Shown piece by piece: positions 15,281 through 23,821 of a stretch of DNA of 31,785 bases. Positions within the stretch are counted from its first letter, which is position 1; every line of letters starts with the position of its first letter. This stretch comes from an uncultured Clostridia bacterium. GTDB lineage: Bacteria > Bacillota > Clostridia > Christensenellales > Aristaeellaceae. The position numbers were made by a program, and so were the translations under genes. The notes beneath the pieces are model-generated. The model was not told the origin of the DNA and searched no databases. It saw only the letters and a program-made list of their open reading frames with translations. The DNA is taken from the NCBI GenBank assembly GCA_937906775.1, contig CALCUD010000009.1:1-31785 (forward strand), given 5' to 3'.

Positions 15281-16561
15281 TTGAAGAACGGAATCATGCT
15301 CCGATGCGGCTATGCCGATTGTGATATCACTCCGGAAAACGCGGTACCGCTGATCGGGTTTTACAGGGAAAAGGAGAAGTCCGAAGGGGTGCTGAGTCCG
15401 CTGCGGGCTCAGGTGACCGTTTGGGAGGACGCGGACGGAAATCGGTATGTATTGACGGCGATCGACAGCCTGGGCTTTACGCCGGAACTGACGGACCGGT
15501 TGAGAGAAAAAACAGCGTCCCTGATCGGGACGGTGAAGGATCGCGTGATGGTCTGCTTTTCGCATACGCACGCCGCACCGGACGCGGCGGATTTCAGTAC
15601 CGGGTATTACGGGGCGGCCTGCGGAAAGATCCTTGCGGCAGCGGAAATCGCCCGGGACCGTATGACGCCGGTGCGGACCGGATGGGGAAACGGGACGGCG
15701 GATATCGGCGTCAACCGCCGGCGCCCGGGAAAGCCGATCGACAGCCGGCTGGGGGTGCTGAAAGTCTGCCGCCGGGACACCGGCGCGCTGATGCTGCTTG
15801 TTTTTCGGGTCACGGCGCACGGGAACGCACTGAAACGGGATAACAACTGTATATCTCCGGATTATTTCGGCGCGGTCCGGGAACGCGCCGGGGAAAGATT
15901 CGGGTGTCCGGTGATGGTGATCCAGGGCGCGGCGGGCAATGTGGCTCCGCGTTTCTTCTGCTCCGCGGAAACGCCGGTGGACGCGGCAGGGCGGGAATAT
16001 ACCCGCTCCGCTACGGCTCCGGACGATATGGCGGAGGAGATCCTCCGCGGGGCGGATCGCGCGGTGGACCGGATTGCCACAGGGGATCATACGATCGGCG
16101 CATATTCGCGCAGGATCACCCTCACCTCGGCAGTCCCGGACGAGCCGACCGCAAACGGCGTCGCGAAGGACGCTCTCGAATTCTGCGGGATCGACGGTAC
16201 GGAGTGGCTGGCACAGACGCGCCGCCTGCGGGAGGCAGGCGTCATCTGCCAGAAGGATGATGTGGAAGTGCAGTACTTCCGCGTCGGCGAAGGCTGCCTG
16301 TGCGGTGTGCCGTATGAGATCATGAACGAATTTGCGCTGCGGGCTTCGGATAAGCTTGGAGATCCGTTCTTCTATCTGAACGGCTATACCAACGGATGTA
16401 TGACGTATTTCCCCACGGAGGAGGAGTTTGACCGGGGAGGGTATGAAGTCTACTGGTCGTTGCTGATCTATTATGTCTATTTCGGCCGCGTTTTTCCTTT
16501 CGAACGGGATTCGGCGGAGACGCTGATTGACTTTGCCGTGAAGGGATATGTCCCGGACTGA
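15281..16561 (+). CDS. Neutral/alkaline ceramidase-like hydrolase domain protein
   Basis: This 426-residue protein shows the N-terminal zinc-hydrolase pattern of the neutral ceramidase family. It has GYADCDITPE at the start, SHTHAAPD (94-101, zinc ligands His95/His97), THGNAL near 180 (His180), a NNCISPDYFG segment and QGAAGNVAPR (215-224). It is much shorter than true ceramidases (650-750 residues) and lacks their C-terminal domain and signal peptide. Bacterial proteins of this size class are common in clostridial carbohydrate loci and their substrate is unknown to me. The TTG start is chosen because AAGAAGGG lies 6 bases before it and the promoter is just upstream; the next ATG, at 15296, has no ribosome binding site. 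Confidence 0.75.
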   Translation: MKNGIMLRCGYADCDITPENAVPLIGFYREKEKSEGVLSPLRAQVTVWEDADGNRYVLTAIDSLGFTPELTDRLREKTASLIGTVKDRVMVCFSHTHAAPDAADFSTGYYGAACGKILAAAEIARDRMTPVRTGWGNGTADIGVNRRRPGKPIDSRLGVLKVCRRDTGALMLLVFRVTAHGNALKRDNNCISPDYFGAVRERAGERFGCPVMVIQGAAGNVAPRFFCSAETPVDAAGREYTRSATAPDDMAEEILRGADRAVDRIATGDHTIGAYSRRITLTSAVPDEPTANGVAKDALEFCGIDGTEWLAQTRRLREAGVICQKDDVEVQYFRVGEGCLCGVPYEIMNEFALRASDKLGDPFFYLNGYTNGCMTYFPTEEEFDRGGYEVYWSLLIYYVYFGRVFPFERDSAETLIDFAVKGYVPD

Positions 16562-16610
16562 CGGTCCGCGCGTTCCGGCCAGCCCTCTTTATCCTTCTGC
16601 CGCTGCTGGA

Positions 16611-16970
16611 TCAGCATCCGGCTGTCTGTGCCGAAAAATAAACATGCACGCCCCGCAGTTCCGTGCCGTAACCTTTCCCGCGAACCGAATCATCGACAAC
16701 GACCCATCCGAATCTGAGCTGCTTTGGATCTCCGCCGGTATATCGCATAATGAAATGGCCGATCACGGTATTGTCATCGTCAACAGTCATCCACGGATAG
16801 AAATTATCCGGTTCGGCGCAGTCTCCGTTATCCCTGCTGTATTTTTCGTCAATGGATCGTGCGCTGATCGGAAACTGCCGAAGCGGTCTCCGCCCCATTT
16901 GCGGAACACTTCCTCGTTTTGAACCCATTTCGCGATGATTTCGGCGTCGCAACATTAATACGGTCTTAGT
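16611..16970 (-). pseudogene. GNAT acetyltransferase pseudogene (stop, frameshift, lost C-terminus)
   Basis: Reading the minus strand in shifting frames restores a GNAT protein. RLRPY, then an in-frame TAA, then CCDAEIIAKWVQNEEVFRKWGGDRFG comes in one frame. After a one-base shift near 16873 it continues QFPISARSIDEKYSRDNGDC...GHFIMRYTGGDP and the acetyl-CoA motif LRFGWVVVDDSVRGKGYGTEL in the next frame. After GYGTEL the sequence departs from the family and stops 14 residues later, so the last third is gone. It therefore carries a nonsense codon, a frameshift and a truncation. A possible original ribosome binding site (GAGGAGAAG) precedes an ATG at 17029. In size and motifs it would have been an aminoglycoside-6'-acetyltransferase-like or general GNAT enzyme; the substrate is unknown. 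Confidence 0.75.
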
Positions 16971-17123
16971 CTCCTGCGTCTTCCTCTTCTTTGATCACAC
17001 AGGATGGCCGTGATTCCGCAGATAATCATTCTTCTCCTCGCATATTCTATCTTAACCTGTGGCAGGGGGCAGGATGATTCTTTTGCATTTCTGTCTGTTG
17101 ATGCGATACGGGCAACCCGGTAT

Positions 17124-17876
17124 TCAGCGAAATACCTTGTGCTTTAATATGACTGATTCATTGTTCCTGCAGATCTGACATATCTGTCCGTCTTTGATCA
17201 TGCAGGCCTCGCCGTACAGTGTTTCATTTTCATCATCGATCAGGATATAACTTCCGTCATTCAATGCGATAATCTCATGATCCATGCTGTCAGAAAAGGT
17301 TATATCCTCAATCAATCGAAGTCCATCCAGGTAATTGCCTTTCAGATTTTGATAATGCGGTAAAATGTTGATATTTGTGATTCCAAGGCCTGAAATCCAA
17401 CGCTCATACAGCGGGTCGATTGCTTCACCGTCAAGTTCCGGCCCGGCATAGACAACATCTGCACAGTTCATGGAGCCGGCGCTCCATGCAACAACAATTC
17501 CCTCATAGTCTGATAAATACTCTTTAAGACGAATTGTCTTCAAAAAGTGATTCTGCGTTGGAACATGTCCTCCTGAAAGGACAATGACATTATAATTGTG
17601 AAGATTCATAATTGTGTCGGAGTTCCTGCCATCGCAGTATTCAATTTCGGAAACCGCCAGACCGTTCATGGGGAAAGCTGCTTTCAGACAAGCGTATATA
17701 CTGTCATTTTTCTCATGATTATCAGGATCAGCACACACGATAAGTACTTTTGCATTCAGGGGCCAGATGGATTTCAAAGTATCCAGTAAGCCGTTCTCTT
17801 TTATCATTCCGGACGGAATCCTTTTTCCTTCAATTTTGATTGACCCGCCGAATGAACTCGTCAGCATGGCTTTCAT
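17124..17876 (-). CDS. Peptidase S51 / type 1 glutamine-amidotransferase-like protein
   Basis: This 250-residue protein resembles peptidase E (aspartyl dipeptidase) and cyanophycinase. VIVLSGGH (97-104) is the oxyanion region, and AWSAGSMN (130-137) holds the nucleophile elbow with Ser132 as catalytic residue; ILPHYQ (171-176) supplies His174. Family members cleave Asp-X dipeptides or related bonds in the cytoplasm. Many clostridial relatives are longer, cyanophycinase-like enzymes of unknown substrate. No signal peptide is seen. GGGAGG lies 8 to 9 bases before the ATG. The gene stands alone between two pseudogenes and is more AT-rich than the carbohydrate genes to its left. Confidence 0.85.
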   Translation of the reverse strand: MKAMLTSSFGGSIKIEGKRIPSGMIKENGLLDTLKSIWPLNAKVLIVCADPDNHEKNDSIYACLKAAFPMNGLAVSEIEYCDGRNSDTIMNLHNYNVIVLSGGHVPTQNHFLKTIRLKEYLSDYEGIVVAWSAGSMNCADVVYAGPELDGEAIDPLYERWISGLGITNINILPHYQNLKGNYLDGLRLIEDITFSDSMDHEIIALNDGSYILIDDENETLYGEACMIKDGQICQICRNNESVILKHKVFR

Positions 17877-17965
17877 GTTATGATCCTCCCTTCATAAGTC
17901 CGATTGTTCTGTCTTGGGTTAACTTAACAGGGATATTGATGCGTCAGACGGCGATAAACTGAATT

Positions 17966-18494
17966 TTAGCTTTGCATGATCAGTTCAAAAATCCCGCTGT
18001 CAAATATGATATCATGCTCTCCGTATGTCGCGCAACAGAAAGCGCCTCCCGGTTTCAGTACACGCCGGACCTCAGACAGACCTTTTTTCAGATCGGGTAC
18101 ATGGTACAGCATCATATTTGCGATCACAAAATCAAAGCCGGCGTCTTCGTATGGGATGTCCTGTATGTCAATGGTCCTGCATTCCATGCCATCATAAGCC
18201 TTCAGCGTTGTCTTCGCGGCCTCAAGCATTCCTGCCGAAAGGTCTGACAAAACGATCTGCCCGCATTGCGCGATTTCCGGTTGCCTTCCACCCCGCATGA
18301 CTCCTGTCCCGCAGCCCGGTTCCAGGACTTTGCATCCGGGGAAAAAGTCATAGTGTGAAAAGATCCGGTTTCCGAATCCCATCCTGCCCGGCTCAGTTCT
18401 TTGCTTTTGCCGCTTACCTGCCCCTGAATTCTTCCCTGGCGGTTTTCGGGATTTTTGCTGCATAACTGTATCCGGAAACAGAATACCCGTTCAT
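17966..18494 (-). pseudogene. Class I SAM methyltransferase pseudogene (two frameshifts, truncated)
   Basis: The clear part (to 18463) reads FFPGCKVLEPGCGTG (SAM-binding motif I), then IVLSDLSAGMLEAAK, DFVIANMMLYHVPDLKKGL and RRVLKPGGAFCCATYGEHD, a standard methyltransferase core. It stops about 100 residues early, after FELIMQS. The N-terminus is broken: a proper ribosome binding site (AGGAG) and ATG at 18494 begin MNGYSVSGYSYAAKIPK... in one frame, which stops soon. A second frame carries QVSGKSKELSRAGW, and the core uses the third frame. Two small indels would rejoin them. In the motif I region, GTGVMRGGRQPEI also looks locally altered. Original substrate unknown. Confidence 0.7.
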
Positions 18495-18529
18495 GACGTT
18501 CTCCTGTCATAATCGCCATTGCCGGTCTG

Positions 18530-19282
18530 TTACTTGATTGCTATCAGCGTGAATTCTCCCGGTACTTTGTCATTTTCCCAGGCTGGATGCTCATCAAACT
18601 GTTTGAGCGTAAAGCCGCAGCGAATGACTGAATTGATGATTTCGCTGACCGTGTATCTCCTGTAACTGCACTTGGGCATCTGCTTACGGATCTCATCCTC
18701 ATAAAATCTGGCATGCGCCATCTCGCCCTCATAGATCTCTGTGGAGAAATAACCTGTCTCCGGTCTTTCCAGTTTCAAAACATCCGCGACCTTATTGAAC
18801 GGATGGAAGTCGCTGCAGATCATTTTTCCGTTCGGCTTCAGCAATGCATACATCACACGCATGAACTCGTCGATATCATGAAAGTAATGAAGGATACCGC
18901 CTTCCATAAACACGACATCGAAAGTGCCGCCATACTTTTCCATATCGGTATCCAGCACATCGCATACTTCATAGTTCAGCCTGGTATGCGCGGCCTCCGC
19001 GACCTCCATCGCGTAGCGGCGATTGTCCTCGGAGATATCAAACACCGTGACATCGGCGCCCAGGAGCGCCAGCGGAATGGCCTTTTTCCCGCAGGAGCCG
19101 CAGATATTGGCGATCCGGATCCCGTCGTAACGGTCGAAGTAGGCCGCATACCGTCTCAGCATCCGGACCGGATCTTCCACATCCTGCCGCGCGCGTTCTT
19201 CCGGTGTTCCGCCGTGCCTGACCCAGAAATCATAGGCACTGTATTCCCATGCTGTTTTGTTTTGCCGGCTGTAATCACGCAT
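18530..19282 (-). CDS. Class I SAM-dependent methyltransferase
   Basis: This 250-residue protein starts MRDYSRQNKTAWEYSAYDFW at 19282, where AGGGGAAG precedes the ATG. The frame is open 68 codons further upstream, but nothing there looks like a protein of this family. The Rossmann core shows IANICGSCGKKAIPLALLGADVTVFDIS (motif I, with a Cys-containing variant of the Gly loop), DVVFMEGGILHYFHDIDEF (motif II) and LLKPNGKMICSDFHPF. The C-terminal lid (YRRYTVSEIINSVIRCGF) is complete, unlike the neighbouring pseudogene. The chemistry is transfer of a methyl group from SAM to an unknown, probably small, acceptor. It is divergent from the GNAT gene at 19562. In the 279-base gap I see only a possible plus-strand TACAAT near 19530. 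Confidence 0.85.
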   Translation of the reverse strand: MRDYSRQNKTAWEYSAYDFWVRHGGTPEERARQDVEDPVRMLRRYAAYFDRYDGIRIANICGSCGKKAIPLALLGADVTVFDISEDNRRYAMEVAEAAHTRLNYEVCDVLDTDMEKYGGTFDVVFMEGGILHYFHDIDEFMRVMYALLKPNGKMICSDFHPFNKVADVLKLERPETGYFSTEIYEGEMAHARFYEDEIRKQMPKCSYRRYTVSEIINSVIRCGFTLKQFDEHPAWENDKVPGEFTLIAIK

Positions 19283-19561
19283 TTTTCTTCTTCCCCTGAC
19301 AGCTGATAGGGCTTCTTTGTTTTGCCATAAACAATGAATGTATTTGAAGGCTGACAATGCCATTGTATTCATATACACAAAACGGGTCAATACGAACAGC
19401 GCAGCATCATCATGCGTTGTTCCTGCCTCTTTGATTTTGCAGCCGCTGTGTGATAGGATAATCAGAGATTTTTCCTTGAGTGCCATGCAAGCAGATCTGT
19501 TTATGGCGAGTGGGAACAGCGTTATGCTTTACAATTCGCTTTTTATTCGAGGAGGAGCACA

Positions 19562-20092
19562 ATGATTTATTACAAGGATGAAACTGTGACGATTCGCAAT
19601 ATGGAAAAAGCGGATGCTCAGGTCTTTACCGATGAGTTTACAGCGCAGGGCTGGCATCCGGAGATTTCCGGATATCTTGAGAGACTGAACGATCAATCCG
19701 AAGGGAAATGTGTTGCACTGACCGCGCTGTTCGAAGGCCGTCCTGCCGGTTATGTGTATATCTACCTGCAGGCGGACGGCGGTCCTTTCAAAGGAAAGGG
19801 GTGGCCGATCATTGTTGATTTTAACGTGTTGAAGAAATATCAAAGAAGAGGGATCGGCAGCAAACTGATGGACGCGGCGGAACAGGTCGCGGCCCAATAC
19901 GCGAATACGGTCTGCCTTGGCGTTGGCTTGTGTGACAGTTACGGTACCGCGCAGCGGATGTATGTCAAACGCGGCTATATCCCGGACGGTTCCGGAGTTT
20001 GGTATCAGGATAAGCAATGTGTTCAGTACGAGACAGTCTGTACTGTTGATGATGATCTGGTCCTGTTCTTCTATAAAAAGATGAGGGAATGA
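19562..20092 (+). CDS. GNAT family N-acetyltransferase
   Basis: This 176-residue protein has the full GNAT layout. The N-terminal strand and helix (TIRNMEKADAQVF) and central strands (VALTALFEGRPAGYVYIYL) lead to the acetyl-CoA pyrophosphate loop KYQRRGIGSKLMDAAE (92-107; R95-R96-G97-I98-G99). The C-terminal motif B reads GTAQRMYVKRGYIPDGSGVWY. It resembles proteins that acetylate small amines or ribosomal-protein or antibiotic amino groups; the substrate cannot be told. AGGAGG stands 6 bases before the ATG. It is followed 51 bases later by a P-loop kinase gene on the same strand, so the two are likely co-transcribed. Confidence 0.9.
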   Translation: MIYYKDETVTIRNMEKADAQVFTDEFTAQGWHPEISGYLERLNDQSEGKCVALTALFEGRPAGYVYIYLQADGGPFKGKGWPIIVDFNVLKKYQRRGIGSKLMDAAEQVAAQYANTVCLGVGLCDSYGTAQRMYVKRGYIPDGSGVWYQDKQCVQYETVCTVDDDLVLFFYKKMRE

Positions 20093-20143
20093 TTCTGTCC
20101 GGAATCTGAATCAGAAAAACGAAAGGATTACGGGGAAACGTAT

Positions 20144-20698
20144 ATGCCGAAAATGATCTTTGTTTCCGGCGCGTGCGGCTGCGGAAAAACCACATTCGCC
20201 GATGCCTATGCCGGGTATCTTGTCCGTCAGGAGCACAAAACGCTTTATGTCATTCACGGGGACGATTTTCACAGAGGCTTTGTGGAAACAGAAGAAAAGG
20301 ACGCCTTTTTCGCAGACGGGCAGGCATCCGATCAGGCTTTATGGGAGAATATCCTGAAATTCAACTGGGATTGTATACTTGCTACGGCACAAAGAGCCCT
20401 TCAGAACGGTTTGGACGTCGTAATCGATTACGTTATTGAAGATGAACTGCCCCGTGTTCAGGAACTGGCTGAAAGAAATCGGGCTTCTTTGTATTATATT
20501 GTTCTGACAGCTGATGCGGATGACATAGAAAACCGGATACGAAACCGCGGTGATACAGATATGATCAGCAGAGCTCTGTTCCTGAAAAAGAAACTCGAAA
20601 CTATGCCCGAAAACCAGGGACACATCTGCAACAACACCGGAAAAACGGTTGAAGAAATCATTCGTGAGATCAAACTGGAACAGTACAGGATTCTGTGA
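20144..20698 (+). CDS. P-loop nucleotide kinase-like protein
   Basis: This 184-residue protein has a Walker A motif GACGCGKTT (9-17) directly after the first strand, a second-strand Asp pair IHGDDFHRG (the position where small-molecule kinases bind substrate), and VVIDYVIEDELPR for the next strand. A lid region, DADDIENRIRNRGDTD, has paired arginines. This is the arrangement of chloramphenicol-phosphotransferase, gluconate-kinase and zeta-toxin relatives. It could phosphorylate a small molecule or antibiotic. No antitoxin is next to it, which argues against a zeta toxin. It probably shares a transcript with the GNAT gene. Function is otherwise unassigned. Confidence 0.75.
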   Translation: MPKMIFVSGACGCGKTTFADAYAGYLVRQEHKTLYVIHGDDFHRGFVETEEKDAFFADGQASDQALWENILKFNWDCILATAQRALQNGLDVVIDYVIEDELPRVQELAERNRASLYYIVLTADADDIENRIRNRGDTDMISRALFLKKKLETMPENQGHICNNTGKTVEEIIREIKLEQYRIL

Positions 20699-20785
20699 TG
20701 AAGGCGGCTCATATCAGCAGGACGGTTCCCGGGCCGGCAGGTCAGAGCGCCGCCGGCCATCCCGGATCTGCGGTGACCGTCCCCC

Positions 20786-20817
20786 GAAAAGAAAAGCACG
20801 GACCCGAAAGTCCGTGC
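20786..20817 (-). terminator. Rho-independent terminator of the TRAP operon
   Basis: On the minus strand a perfect 8-bp stem, GCACGGAC/GTCCGTGC (20810-20817 with 20796-20803), a 6-base loop, then TTTTCTTTT. It lies 23 bases after the dctM stop. Confidence 0.85.
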
Positions 20818-20839
20818 AAATCCGGTTGATTCAGAACGG

Positions 20840-22132
20840 TCAGCCGAACAGATTCGGCAGGAACAGGCTGATCTGCGGGATAAACGTGATCAGCAGCAGC
20901 GCGATGATCATACAAAGATAGAACGGCAGCGTTGCTTTGACGACCTTTTCCATCGGCAGCTTCGCCACCGCGGAACCGATAAACAGAACGGATCCGACAG
21001 GCGGGGTCAGCAGGCCGATACCGCAATTCAGCACGATAATGATGCCGAACTGGATCGGAGAGATTCCGATGCTGACGGCGACAGGCAACAGGATCGGGGT
21101 CGCGATCAGGATGATCGGCGCCATATCCATGATGCAGCCGAGGATCAGCAGGATCAGGTTCAGCAGCAGGGCGATCACGATCGGATTGCTCGAGATGCCG
21201 GTGATGAACTGCGCCGCGAGATCCGGCACATGCAGCGTCGTCAGGCAGTAGCCGAACGCGGAGCTGGTCGAGATCAGGATCAGCACGATGCTCAGCGTGC
21301 TCAGGCATCCGGTTAGAGCACTCCACACGCCCTTCCAGTTCAGTCCCTTATAGACAAACACGCTCACGATCAGCGAATAGATGACCGCGATCGCGGCGGA
21401 CTCCGTCGCGGTGAATACACCGCCGACCACGCCGACCACAACAATCAGCACGGCCGCCAGGGCCCAGATGGAGCGCTTCAGCTCATGCAGGAACGTCTTG
21501 ATCCGGAATTTATCGCCCTTCGGATAGCCGCGCTTCATGGAAATGATGTAGGAGCCGATCATCAGGGAGATTGCGAGGATCGCGCCCGGCAGATAGCCCG
21601 CCAGGAACAGCGCGCCGACGGAGATCCCGCCCGCGGTCGTCGCGTAAATGACCATATTATGGCTCGGCGGAACGAGCAGGCCTTCGCAGCTGGAAGTGAT
21701 TGTGACCGCCGTGGAGAAATCGGCGTCATAGCCCTGATCGACCATCATCGGGATCAGGATCGAGCCCAGGCTCGCGGTATCGGCGGCAGCCGATCCGGAA
21801 ATCCCTCCGAAGAAGTAGCTGGCGACGATATTGACCATGGCGAGACCGCCGCGCATCCATCCGACGAGGGAGTTCGCCAGCGCGATCAGCCTCTCCGATA
21901 TGCCTCCTGTTCCCATCAGGACGCCCATCGTTATGAAGAACGGGACGGCCATCAGGCTGAAGCTCCATACGCCGCCGACCATCTTGGTGCATACGGTCGA
22001 GATGTTTTGGCCCATGGAAATGAAGCAGAGAACGGACGAGATGCCGACCGCGTAGGCGATCGGGAATCTGAGAAGGATAAACAGGATAAAGCTGCCAAGC
22101 AGGATCACAATGGACAGGGTATCCGCTGTCAT
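20840..22132 (-). CDS. dctM: TRAP transporter large permease (DctM)
   Basis: This 430-residue membrane protein has about 12 hydrophobic segments and the DctM signatures: FPIAYAVGISSVLCF near the start, a cytoplasmic MGGISERLIALANSLVGWMRGGLA segment, GSAAADTASLGSILIPMM, and GLLTPPVGSVLFIGSAVAK near the end. It carries the sodium-driven elevator transport of an organic acid delivered by the binding protein. Its start overlaps the stop of the small-subunit gene by four bases (ATGA), so the two are translationally coupled. A strong terminator follows. The substrate is not readable here; uronate or another sugar acid would suit the nearby enzymes, but that is inference. Confidence 0.95.
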   Translation of the reverse strand: MTADTLSIVILLGSFILFILLRFPIAYAVGISSVLCFISMGQNISTVCTKMVGGVWSFSLMAVPFFITMGVLMGTGGISERLIALANSLVGWMRGGLAMVNIVASYFFGGISGSAAADTASLGSILIPMMVDQGYDADFSTAVTITSSCEGLLVPPSHNMVIYATTAGGISVGALFLAGYLPGAILAISLMIGSYIISMKRGYPKGDKFRIKTFLHELKRSIWALAAVLIVVVGVVGGVFTATESAAIAVIYSLIVSVFVYKGLNWKGVWSALTGCLSTLSIVLILISTSSAFGYCLTTLHVPDLAAQFITGISSNPIVIALLLNLILLILGCIMDMAPIILIATPILLPVAVSIGISPIQFGIIIVLNCGIGLLTPPVGSVLFIGSAVAKLPMEKVVKATLPFYLCMIIALLLITFIPQISLFLPNLFG

Positions 22133-22683
22133 TTCGCCTCCGCCTCCTTTTCCGCAGTCTTTTCGGCTTCCGGATAAACCAGTTTCTTCAGGTGCACGTA
22201 GATCCGCTCAATTTCAAAGAAGACCATCGCGCCGCCCGCCAGGGGTACCGGGAAATACATCCAGTACCGGCTCAGCCAGGGCATGGATTCGTATTTACCG
22301 AACTTTGCCAGCGGACTGGCCAGGATTTGGTTGCCGTAAATAATGAAGAAGACGCCCAGGGCGGCTACGGCGATATCCGCGAGGATATCGAGCACGGCCA
22401 GCGCCCTTTTCGGAATAAACTTATCAAAGGCGGTCATCCGGATGTGCGTCTCGTCATGGATCGCAAGCGTGGCCGACAGGAGGGCCATGTAAACCATCAG
22501 GGTCAGAACCACCTGCTCGCTCCATACGGGGTCCGGCAGGAAGGATACATAGCGGCCGAGAACCGCGAAGCTCGTCACCAGGATGTCCGCGATCAGCATG
22601 ATCTTGCAGATCAGCCGGACGATCTTGTACATGACGTCGTAAAACGGCTTTGCCTTGTCGACCGTCACAAAAAACCTGCTCAT
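22129..22683 (-). CDS. dctQ: TRAP transporter small permease (DctQ)
   Basis: This 184-residue protein has four hydrophobic helices (LICKIMLIADILVTSF; VVLTLMVYMALLSATLAI; LDILADIAVAALGVFFIIY; YWMYFPVPLAGGAMVFF) with the DctQ-typical 'HDETHIRM' motif after the second. It scaffolds the large permease in the membrane. I place the start at the ATG at 22683, which has GGAAAGGAG at good spacing; an upstream in-frame ATG lies inside the dctP-dctQ hairpin region. It follows dctP by 85 bases, containing a hairpin at 22717-22744. The C-terminal tail is Glu/Lys/Ala-rich. Confidence 0.9.
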   Translation of the reverse strand: MSRFFVTVDKAKPFYDVMYKIVRLICKIMLIADILVTSFAVLGRYVSFLPDPVWSEQVVLTLMVYMALLSATLAIHDETHIRMTAFDKFIPKRALAVLDILADIAVAALGVFFIIYGNQILASPLAKFGKYESMPWLSRYWMYFPVPLAGGAMVFFEIERIYVHLKKLVYPEAEKTAEKEAEAK

Positions 22684-22716
22684 GGCAAGGCTCCTTTCCG
22701 GGGTTTTTACTGAAAA

Positions 22717-22744
22717 GGGAGTACAGGGATTTCCCTGCACTCCC
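22717..22744 (-). terminator. Intercistronic hairpin between dctP and dctQ (attenuator or mRNA stabiliser)
   Basis: In the minus-strand transcript a 12-bp stem forms, GGGAGUGCAGGG with CCCUGUACUCCC, including one G-U pair and a 4-base loop, followed by UUUUC. The G-U pair would be an A-C mismatch in the plus-strand RNA, which ties the structure to the TRAP transcript. Partial termination or 3'-end protection here would give more binding protein than permease. Confidence 0.7.
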
Positions 22745-22768
22745 CGAAAGTCTGAAACCGGATAAAGA

Positions 22769-23752
22769 TTACTTCAGATCGAGGATCTGCTGATACAGAT
22801 CTTCCTGGCCCGCGATGAACTGAGCGTTCGCGGCGGAGCAGGCATCGTACCACGGAGCCACATCGACATCCAGGACGCTGTAGCCTTCGGCTTCCAGCTG
22901 CTCACGGACGGCGCCTTCGTAGTAGTTGCTGCGTTCTTTGGCATAGTTGGCGGTGTCCTTCGCGGCTTCCATGATCCAGGCCTGCTGCTGCTCGTTCAGC
23001 TTGGCCCAGCCGCTGTCGGTGATGACAATTTCGATCGCGCCCAGGGTGTGTCCGTCAAGAACCATGTAGGGAGCGACTTCCGGGAAAGCGTTGGAGCGGT
23101 AGTTGGAGATGGGCTGCTCAGCGCCGTCGACAACGCCGGTCTGCAGCGCGGAGTACAGTTCAGTGAATCCGACCACGGTGGGGTTCGCGCCCAGAGCGGT
23201 AACCATGCCGGTCATGATCGGGTCTTCGGAAACGCGGATCTTCATGCCCTTCAGGTCGTCAATGCTCTTGACTTCCTTGGAGAAGAAGAAGTGACGGAAG
23301 CCTTCCTCGGCATAGAACAGGCCGCGGAGGGGCAGGCCGATCGCCTGGGGCTCGTTCAGGAACTGCTCGGCCAGATCGCTGTTCACGAAGTTGTAGTAAT
23401 GATCACGGTTGGCCCAGATGAAGGGCAGGCTCAGAAGCTGGGACTTCGTGCAGCCGTAGCTGTTCAGAGCGAAAGCGGAAATACGGCTGATGTCGATCGT
23501 CGTGCCGCCGCCGAGGATGGAGTCCAGAACCTGAGCTTCGGTGCCCAGGACGCCGTTGGCCTGAACGTCGATGGTGATTTCGCCGCCGGAGAGCTCTTCA
23601 ACCACAGCCTTGAAATGCGTGGCAACGTCGCCGACAACGCAATCCTGCGGAGGATTCACTTCGGCATAAACCAGGGTGACCGGATCCGCCAGCGCGGCGG
23701 AAGCGCAGAGGACCATGACCAGTGCGAGGATGAGTGCCAAGAACTTCTTCAT
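22769..23752 (-). CDS. dctP: TRAP transporter solute-binding protein (DctP family)
   Basis: This 327-residue exported protein has a signal peptide (MKKFLALILALVMVLCASAALA, cleaved near residue 22). The mature part shows DctP landmarks: VTLVYAEVNPP at the start, IDVQANGVLGTEAQVLDSI, FVNSDLAEQF, GFRHFFFS, and LKGMKIRVSEDPIM with the conserved carboxylate-binding Arg173. The late QTGVVDGAEQPISNY is also a hallmark. It captures an organic acid outside the membrane for the DctQM permease. AGGAGG is ideally placed. It is the first gene of a dctP-dctQ-dctM operon with its own promoter and a palindromic operator at 23801. A DxxC-type lipobox is absent, so in this cell it may stay tethered otherwise or by an uncleaved signal. 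Confidence 0.95.
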   Translation of the reverse strand: MKKFLALILALVMVLCASAALADPVTLVYAEVNPPQDCVVGDVATHFKAVVEELSGGEITIDVQANGVLGTEAQVLDSILGGGTTIDISRISAFALNSYGCTKSQLLSLPFIWANRDHYYNFVNSDLAEQFLNEPQAIGLPLRGLFYAEEGFRHFFFSKEVKSIDDLKGMKIRVSEDPIMTGMVTALGANPTVVGFTELYSALQTGVVDGAEQPISNYRSNAFPEVAPYMVLDGHTLGAIEIVITDSGWAKLNEQQQAWIMEAAKDTANYAKERSNYYEGAVREQLEAEGYSVLDVDVAPWYDACSAANAQFIAGQEDLYQQILDLK

Positions 23753-23800
23753 GAATAAAGACCTCCTTGAAATATTTATTTGGGGCTACCTGTTGCCAAT

Positions 23801-23821
23801 ATTGTATAAAAGAAATACAAT
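23801..23821. promoter_or_regulatory. Palindromic operator overlapping the TRAP promoter
   Basis: A perfect inverted repeat, ATTGTAT (23801-23807) and ATACAAT (23815-23821) with a 7-base spacer, covers the -10 box and much of the spacer. Further TTGTAT-like half-sites occur just upstream (near 23830-23850). Such TTGTAT/ATACAA sites suit GntR-family repressors that control uronate or organic-acid uptake; no such regulator is in the window. Confidence 0.5.

Noticed and set aside
19283..19486. 68-codon upstream extension of the methyltransferase at 18530
   Set aside because: It has no match to the family and the ATG at 19282 has its own ribosome binding site. I could not exclude an unrelated remnant.
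20144..20698. Zeta-type toxin
   Set aside because: Walker A and lid fit the wider kinase group, but no antitoxin gene is adjacent and the preceding partner is a GNAT enzyme.
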